Assembly (NCBI GenBank): GCA_003354055.1
Contig: PIVQ01000191.1
Span: 1-10,726, forward strand
Source: Desulfobacteraceae bacterium
Lineage (GTDB): Bacteria; Desulfobacterota; Desulfobacteria; Desulfobacterales; Desulfobacteraceae
Direction of reading: 5' to 3'
Length of the DNA: 10,726 nucleotides
This document shows positions 6,664 to 10,726 of this stretch, piece after piece. Both the position numbers and the translations under genes were made by a program. The notes under the pieces were generated by a model. The model made no database searches. It worked only from the letters and a program-made list of their open reading frames with translations, and was not told the origin of the DNA. Within the stretch, counting starts at the first letter, position 1. The number at the start of each line of letters is the position of its first letter.

Positions 6664-6692
6664 CAAAACCCCTTAAAAGACAGGGGATTTTG
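6664..6692. repeat. Hairpin in the proB-proA gap
   Basis: CAAAA + CCCCT (6664-6673) pairs with AGGGG + TTTTG (6682-6692) with one bulged A and an eight-base loop. It sits in the 120-bp gap between the two proline genes. The following minus-strand sequence (TTTTGGAAATAATTT) is only loosely T-rich, so full termination seems unlikely. It may reduce read-through or protect processed mRNA ends. Confidence 0.45.
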
Positions 6693-6731
6693 AAAACAAA
6701 AGGTTAAGTAATTTTGAAGCCGATCCTTAGT

Positions 6732-7880
6732 TTATAAATTGTTCGGATAGGCTGTGATCACCAGGTTGTCCCTGTGGATCACCTCGTCATAGGATCTGAA
6801 TCCCAGCCGTTTCTTGATCTGACTGGTTTTACACCCCATGATTCTCAATATATCCGATGCATTATAGTTGACCAGGCCCATACCCAGCACCTTTTTATCT
6901 TCAGTGATAAACTCCACCGGATCCCCCACGTCAAAGTAATTTTCCACCCGGGTAATGCCCGACGGAAGAAGGCTTTTGCCCTGTTCTACCATAGCCTTCT
7001 GAGCGCCTTCGTCTATGGTGATCCGGCCCTTGGCCTGGAGGGTGAGGCCGATCCAGTTTTTTCTGGATTTGCGTTTGGACGCCTTGGGCACAAAATAGGT
7101 GCCGATATAATCATTGGCTGCGATTTTGGTCAGGATTTGTGTGTCCAGGCCGCAGGCAATGATCATGGGGATGCCGGCAGATGTGAGCTTCCGGGCTGCG
7201 GAAATCTTGCTGCCCATGCCGCCCGTGCCCAGCGGTCCTGCTATTTTTCCGGCCATGGCCTCGATGTCAGGGCCCATGGCAGCCACTTCCCTGACCAGTT
7301 CCGCATCCTCGTGAACCCTGGGGTCCTTGTTGTAAAGTCCCCCGATATCGGTGAGGTTGATCAGAAGATCCGCCCCCATGAGCAGGGTGATCATGGCGCC
7401 AAGATTGTCGTTATCCCCGAACTGGAGGGATTTCACCGCAACCGTATCATTCTCATTTATCACGGGCAGTACCTTCCATTCCAGAAGGGTGTTGATGGTG
7501 TTTCTGGCATTAAGATACCTGACCCGGTCGCAGAGATCCCCTCGGGTCAGCAGGACCTGGGCTACTTTTCTGCCGCAGTGGTCCATTGCCTTTTCCCATT
7601 CCCTGATCAGGCCTGCCTGACCTATGGCGGAAATGGCCTGGCGCTTGGGGGTTTCGGAGGGGCGCCGGTCAAGGCCGATTTTGGTGACACCGGCGGCCAT
7701 GGCACCTGAAGAGACCAGGATCACCTCAAGCCCCTTGTCGTGGAGGGCACAGATCTGGTCGGCAATGGCATTTATGATGTCAATGTTCAGGCTGTTATCC
7801 TTGGTCAGAACACCGCTGCCCACTTTAACCACAATACGTTTTCCGGCAGCCAGGGTTGGGAGCTGTTGGGTTTTATTCAT
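6732..7880 (-). CDS. proB: Glutamate 5-kinase with PUA domain
   Basis: A 382-residue cytosolic kinase that phosphorylates glutamate at the gamma carboxyl with ATP, the first and usually proline-inhibited step of proline synthesis. The amino-acid-kinase domain covers about residues 14-262: VVKVGSGVL (17-25), LVSSGAMAAG (55-64), AISAIGQAG (82-90), the glutamate-site INENDTVAV (141-149) and FGDNDNL (154-160), LTDIGGLYNKDPR (176-188), and the GTGGMGSKISAA nucleotide-site loop (218-229). A PUA domain follows from about 285 to 375 (GRITIDEGA, LLPSGI, NYNASDI), as in E. coli-type enzymes. The ATG at 7880 has a GAGAG ribosome site nine bases away. It starts 62 bp after the helicase gene stops and precedes proA, which suggests co-transcription. 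Nothing looks damaged. Confidence 0.97.
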   Translation of the reverse strand: MNKTQQLPTLAAGKRIVVKVGSGVLTKDNSLNIDIINAIADQICALHDKGLEVILVSSGAMAAGVTKIGLDRRPSETPKRQAISAIGQAGLIREWEKAMDHCGRKVAQVLLTRGDLCDRVRYLNARNTINTLLEWKVLPVINENDTVAVKSLQFGDNDNLGAMITLLMGADLLINLTDIGGLYNKDPRVHEDAELVREVAAMGPDIEAMAGKIAGPLGTGGMGSKISAARKLTSAGIPMIIACGLDTQILTKIAANDYIGTYFVPKASKRKSRKNWIGLTLQAKGRITIDEGAQKAMVEQGKSLLPSGITRVENYFDVGDPVEFITEDKKVLGMGLVNYNASDILRIMGCKTSQIKKRLGFRSYDEVIHRDNLVITAYPNNL

Positions 7881-7942
7881 TATATTAATCTCTCAGAATG
7901 GTCAAAAATAAACTTGCTATGATGAATTGATTAAAAAGTCAA

Positions 7943-10603
7943 TTAAAATCCTGGCAGCCGGAATGTAAAACTGACCTCACCGGTCTCAGGATCCACGGAT
8001 ATTTTTTTACCTTCCGTCCCCTGAGTTTTTTGACCGGTGGCCATCTCCGCAAGCCCTGTCATGAAATCAAATCCTGAGTTGAGAACCTGCTCCAGCTTTT
8101 GGGGATCTGTGGGTGGGCCGGCTCCCGCCGGTGGTGCAGTACTCGTCGATGGCGAAGCACACGGCTCGCCCGGGACGGACGACTCATCCTGGGAAGGGGA
8201 CGCCATGCCCTCGGGGAATAGATAATAGGGGTTCTCTTCAGGGATATCTTCGGGTTCTATTGTCTCTATAGGCAGGAGTTCCGGTCCCAGAAGTGTTTTT
8301 AGCTGGTCTGCCAGGTTAGCGGGATTCTGGCCCTGGGCTTCCATCTCTTCCGGATTTGCGCCGAATATTCCCGTGAGAAGGTTCGGATTCCGGGTCATGC
8401 CGCTTAAGATCCGTTCTTCAATGCTGTTGGTCCCGACCAGGTTTATGATGTGGCAGGTGGGAAGATCATGATCGGCCCCGGAAACGGGCTTTGGAATCAA
8501 TCTTGCCCGTCTTAGTTCCATCATGGCCGGAGTCCAGGGCAGTTCCACATTGACCATGCACCGGGCTGCCGAAAGATCCAGGCCTGTACAGCCTGCATCT
8601 GTGGTCAGAAAAACTGTGCAGTCCTGAGTCCCGGTAAATTGCTCTGCCAGATTCTGTCGTTTGTCTTCCGATACTTTGCCCGACACTTCAACAAACCCGA
8701 TGCCTGACTCGGACAGGTGGCGGGCGATCAAAAAGGTCATGGCGGTCCATTCGCTTACGATGACCATTTTCCTTTTGTTCTGAACCACCACCTCGTCAAT
8801 GATGGTGGAAAGCTCCCTAAGCTTTGGAGATACCTGGGTTTCCCGGTCCACCAGAAAGGTGGAGTTGGACACCATGCGCATACGCAGAACCAGAGTCTGG
8901 ATCTGCCGCATGTCCATGGGGGTGAGCATTTTTTTACCCAGAAGCTCTCCCAGCCGCCCGGCATAAACCTGGTGCCGTTTTAGCTGTTCCGGTGCCAGAT
9001 CTATATAGTAGTTGCTGGTGACGGTATCCGGCAGTTGATCTAAGACATCTTCCCAGGTTCTGCGGATCAGGATATCTTTAAGCCGTTTCCTGAGGAGGTC
9101 CAGGTTCTTATATCCGCTAATACTGGTGACCCGGGTCCTGGGAATGAGAAAATGGTCTGTGGCAAACTGCCACAGCGGGGTGAATTTATAGGGATCCAGA
9201 AACTGTACAATGGAATAGAGGTCTTCAGGCTTGTTTTCCAGGGGCGTGCCCGTGAGAACGATCGCATGTTTTTTGGGCAGCCGTTTAACGGCTTCTGCGG
9301 TTTTTGTGGAAAAGTTCCTGATCCGCTGGGCTTCATCAAGTATGATGATATCCGGGTTAAAGGCGGATACCGCATTGACATCCCGGAGAACAGATTCGTA
9401 GTGGCTGATCTTAAACCGATCTTTTTGTTTGTATTGATGTCTGCGCTGTGACGGTGTGCCGTGGATGATGCTGGCCGTTTCCCTGGAGATGGATTCCACC
9501 TCCTGTTTCCACTGGTCTTTGAGGGAGGCCAGGGTGATGACCAGGATTTTTGAAAACCCGAATATCTCTGCCTTGACCAGGCTCAGGGCAACGGCCTGGG
9601 CTGTTTTGCCCAGCCCCATTTCATCACCGATAAGCACCCCGGTTTTAAGCACCCCGAATGCTACCCCCTCTTCCTGATATTTATACAGGGGACGGCGAAG
9701 ATTGATTGCGGGCAGGGGGCGGCCGGCCATTTTTTCCAGCTGCAGGGCCTGAAGACGATGGTCCACCCGTTTAAGGAGGTTCCCCCGGATCCTCACACGC
9801 CGGTCTCCGTGAAGCCTGAGCATCAATCCCATGATCAGGGAGATGTCCGCTCCGATATAGGTTCCTTCCTTGTCAAAGTACTTGCCCAGAACGGGTGCAA
9901 GATCTGCTGCCCGGTTGTTGGCGCGGGCTGAGTAAAGCTTTGGGGTCTGGGCAAGGGAATCCCAGAAAATATCAATAAAGGGCAGCACCTCGGTACGTAC
10001 CTGAAATTTGAATCCCGGTTCGGCCCGCAGATGAGCTGCCATGAACTGGATATGCTTGCATGTGCCAAGACCGTTGGTCAGATAATCCGGGCAGGAGCAG
10101 TGCCCCCGGCCTTTTGCAGGATCGTGGAGGCAGACCGTATAGGTCCGGCTGTCCCTGGAAATAACCTTGTGATCCCCTGTGAACATATCTCCCCGGATCG
10201 GGGTGAGCAGATCTGATTTGGCACGGTCTTCCCTGTCCTGCAGGGCCTGATCACGGATTTCTTCTTCGGACAAATAGAGATCTTCTGTGTCGGGAAACAG
10301 CTCATCCTGGACCCTGGGTTTGATCATCAGGGCCTTGGCATTGAGGGCGGCAGCCACGACATGGCGGCAGCCTTTGCCCGGGAAGGGACAATTGCAGCTG
10401 GTGTCAATCCGGTTGTCTATAATTTTTATCCGGCTGGTATAGTGGCCGAAAGCCCCGTCAAACTCATAGACAAAGGTCTGGTCTTCGATGTTTTTTTCAG
10501 ACAGGAAATAGGAGCCGTTTTCAAAGGTCTGTTTTCCCCGGTCATAGATCAGGGGGGAATCGGCCAAGGTGTCCCGGATATATATGTCGGACAAAGGTTG
10601 CAT
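7943..10603 (-). CDS. SNF2-family helicase/ATPase with two SWIM zinc fingers
   Basis: An 886-residue likely DNA-dependent ATPase of helicase superfamily 2. Two SWIM zinc fingers lie at the N-terminus: CNC-x6-CRH (70-81) and CSC-x10-CKH (169-184). The SNF2 ATPase follows: GDEMGLGKT (Walker A, Lys333), DEAQ (423-426), LTGTPLEN (450-457), then the second RecA lobe with SGKVSEDKRQ (641-650) and TTDAGCTGLDLSAA (667-680). Motif VI is unusual: in ELRRARLIPKP (696-706) the usual glutamine, second arginine and GQ are absent. The tail after about 780 is rich in Pro, Ser and acidic residues and ends with a short beta-like piece. Stops lie just upstream of the ATG at 10603, so it is about the earliest start, although no good ribosome site is visible. 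Family members move or remodel DNA or bound proteins; the bacterial role is unknown. It appears to lead a proBA transcript. Confidence 0.9.
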   Translation of the reverse strand: MQPLSDIYIRDTLADSPLIYDRGKQTFENGSYFLSEKNIEDQTFVYEFDGAFGHYTSRIKIIDNRIDTSCNCPFPGKGCRHVVAAALNAKALMIKPRVQDELFPDTEDLYLSEEEIRDQALQDREDRAKSDLLTPIRGDMFTGDHKVISRDSRTYTVCLHDPAKGRGHCSCPDYLTNGLGTCKHIQFMAAHLRAEPGFKFQVRTEVLPFIDIFWDSLAQTPKLYSARANNRAADLAPVLGKYFDKEGTYIGADISLIMGLMLRLHGDRRVRIRGNLLKRVDHRLQALQLEKMAGRPLPAINLRRPLYKYQEEGVAFGVLKTGVLIGDEMGLGKTAQAVALSLVKAEIFGFSKILVITLASLKDQWKQEVESISRETASIIHGTPSQRRHQYKQKDRFKISHYESVLRDVNAVSAFNPDIIILDEAQRIRNFSTKTAEAVKRLPKKHAIVLTGTPLENKPEDLYSIVQFLDPYKFTPLWQFATDHFLIPRTRVTSISGYKNLDLLRKRLKDILIRRTWEDVLDQLPDTVTSNYYIDLAPEQLKRHQVYAGRLGELLGKKMLTPMDMRQIQTLVLRMRMVSNSTFLVDRETQVSPKLRELSTIIDEVVVQNKRKMVIVSEWTAMTFLIARHLSESGIGFVEVSGKVSEDKRQNLAEQFTGTQDCTVFLTTDAGCTGLDLSAARCMVNVELPWTPAMMELRRARLIPKPVSGADHDLPTCHIINLVGTNSIEERILSGMTRNPNLLTGIFGANPEEMEAQGQNPANLADQLKTLLGPELLPIETIEPEDIPEENPYYLFPEGMASPSQDESSVPGEPCASPSTSTAPPAGAGPPTDPQKLEQVLNSGFDFMTGLAEMATGQKTQGTEGKKISVDPETGEVSFTFRLPGF

Positions 10604-10726
10604 GGGCTAAGACTATTACAGGTTTTGGGGTGTGGCAACAAGTTTTCCTTTTTCCATTGACAAAACCTGCAGAGTTGCTCTACTTTTTTGCTTGCAGCTT
10701 CCAGGCGCTGTCTTTTTATCGATAAG
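10604..10726. other. Upstream region of the helicase gene with a + strand promoter-like pair
   Basis: This holds no assigned gene. On the minus strand the frame of the helicase is open from the edge to TAA at 10616-10618 (36 codons, about MEKGKLVATPQNL at the end) and might be the tail of another gene, but nothing identifies it. On the + strand TTGACA (10657-10662) and TACTTT (10681-10686) are 18 bp apart and could drive a gene to the right of the window. No clear minus-strand promoter for the helicase was seen. Confidence 0.3.

Noticed and set aside
6774..7709. 311-codon + strand frame opposite proB
   Set aside because: proB is intact and unambiguous. The antisense product has no recognisable fold or start signal.
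7914..7942. Possible proB promoter (TTGACT with a weak TAGCAA 17 bp later)
   Set aside because: The -35 match is fair but the -10 match is poor, and the site overlaps the helicase stop. AT-rich gaps give such pairs often.
7925..7944. AATTGA/TCAATT hairpin at the helicase stop
   Set aside because: A six-bp all but AT stem with no T-run after it; too weak to call a terminator.
10615..10620. TGTAAT as a -10 box for the helicase gene on the minus strand
   Set aside because: It would start transcription only a few bases before the ATG and has no good -35 at normal spacing.
1..10726. CRISPR arrays, tRNA or rRNA genes, insertion sequences
   Set aside because: No regular direct repeats with unique spacers, no tRNA-like cloverleaf, and no transposase or terminal repeats were seen. 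The only regular repeats are protein repeats within the toxin-like gene.

Overview
The window holds four minus-strand genes and two AT-rich non-coding stretches. Everything is read right to left. Intact proB and proA lie together with a SWIM/SNF2 helicase, and the base composition is moderate, at about half GC in the genes. This suggests a Gram-negative bacterium. My impression from the protein sequences is a Desulfobacterota (deltaproteobacterial) relative, but nothing in the window proves the taxon.

Right part (10603 to 5355): a SNF2-type helicase with two N-terminal SWIM zinc fingers is followed after 62 bp by proB (glutamate 5-kinase with a PUA domain). After another 120 bp comes proA (gamma-glutamyl phosphate reductase). 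ProB and ProA catalyse the first two steps of proline synthesis from glutamate. The spacing allows one transcript for all three genes, although hairpins sit in or near the gaps.

Middle (5354 to 4593): 762 bp without a gene. It contains a GC-rich inverted repeat just after proA, an AT-only 14-bp hairpin, a small GTCAAA/TTTGAC palindrome, a 20-bp perfect palindrome set among TTTACA/TGTAAA half-sites, and a strong Shine-Dalgarno sequence. It looks like a long regulated leader for the next gene.

Left part (4592 to 1): one uninterrupted reading frame of 1530 codons that runs off the window. Because it has no stop here it is easy to miss. Its first ~113 residues look like the conserved N-terminus of MARTX (multifunctional autoprocessing RTX, RtxA) toxins. 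Six more MARTX A-type repeats and about eight B-type repeats occur near residues 1224-1501. Between these repeat blocks lie ~1100 residues: an unrecognised region (about 114-680), a MARTX-type 'NGSFE' galactose-binding-like domain (681-828), a PA14 domain (886-1023) and a CBM60-like calcium-dependent carbohydrate-binding domain (1084-1182). The protein appears to be a giant secreted toxin or adhesin whose N-terminal repeat arm has been split by a glycan-binding array. The effector, protease and C-terminal RTX parts, if present, lie beyond the left edge. This gene is the most unusual content of the window.
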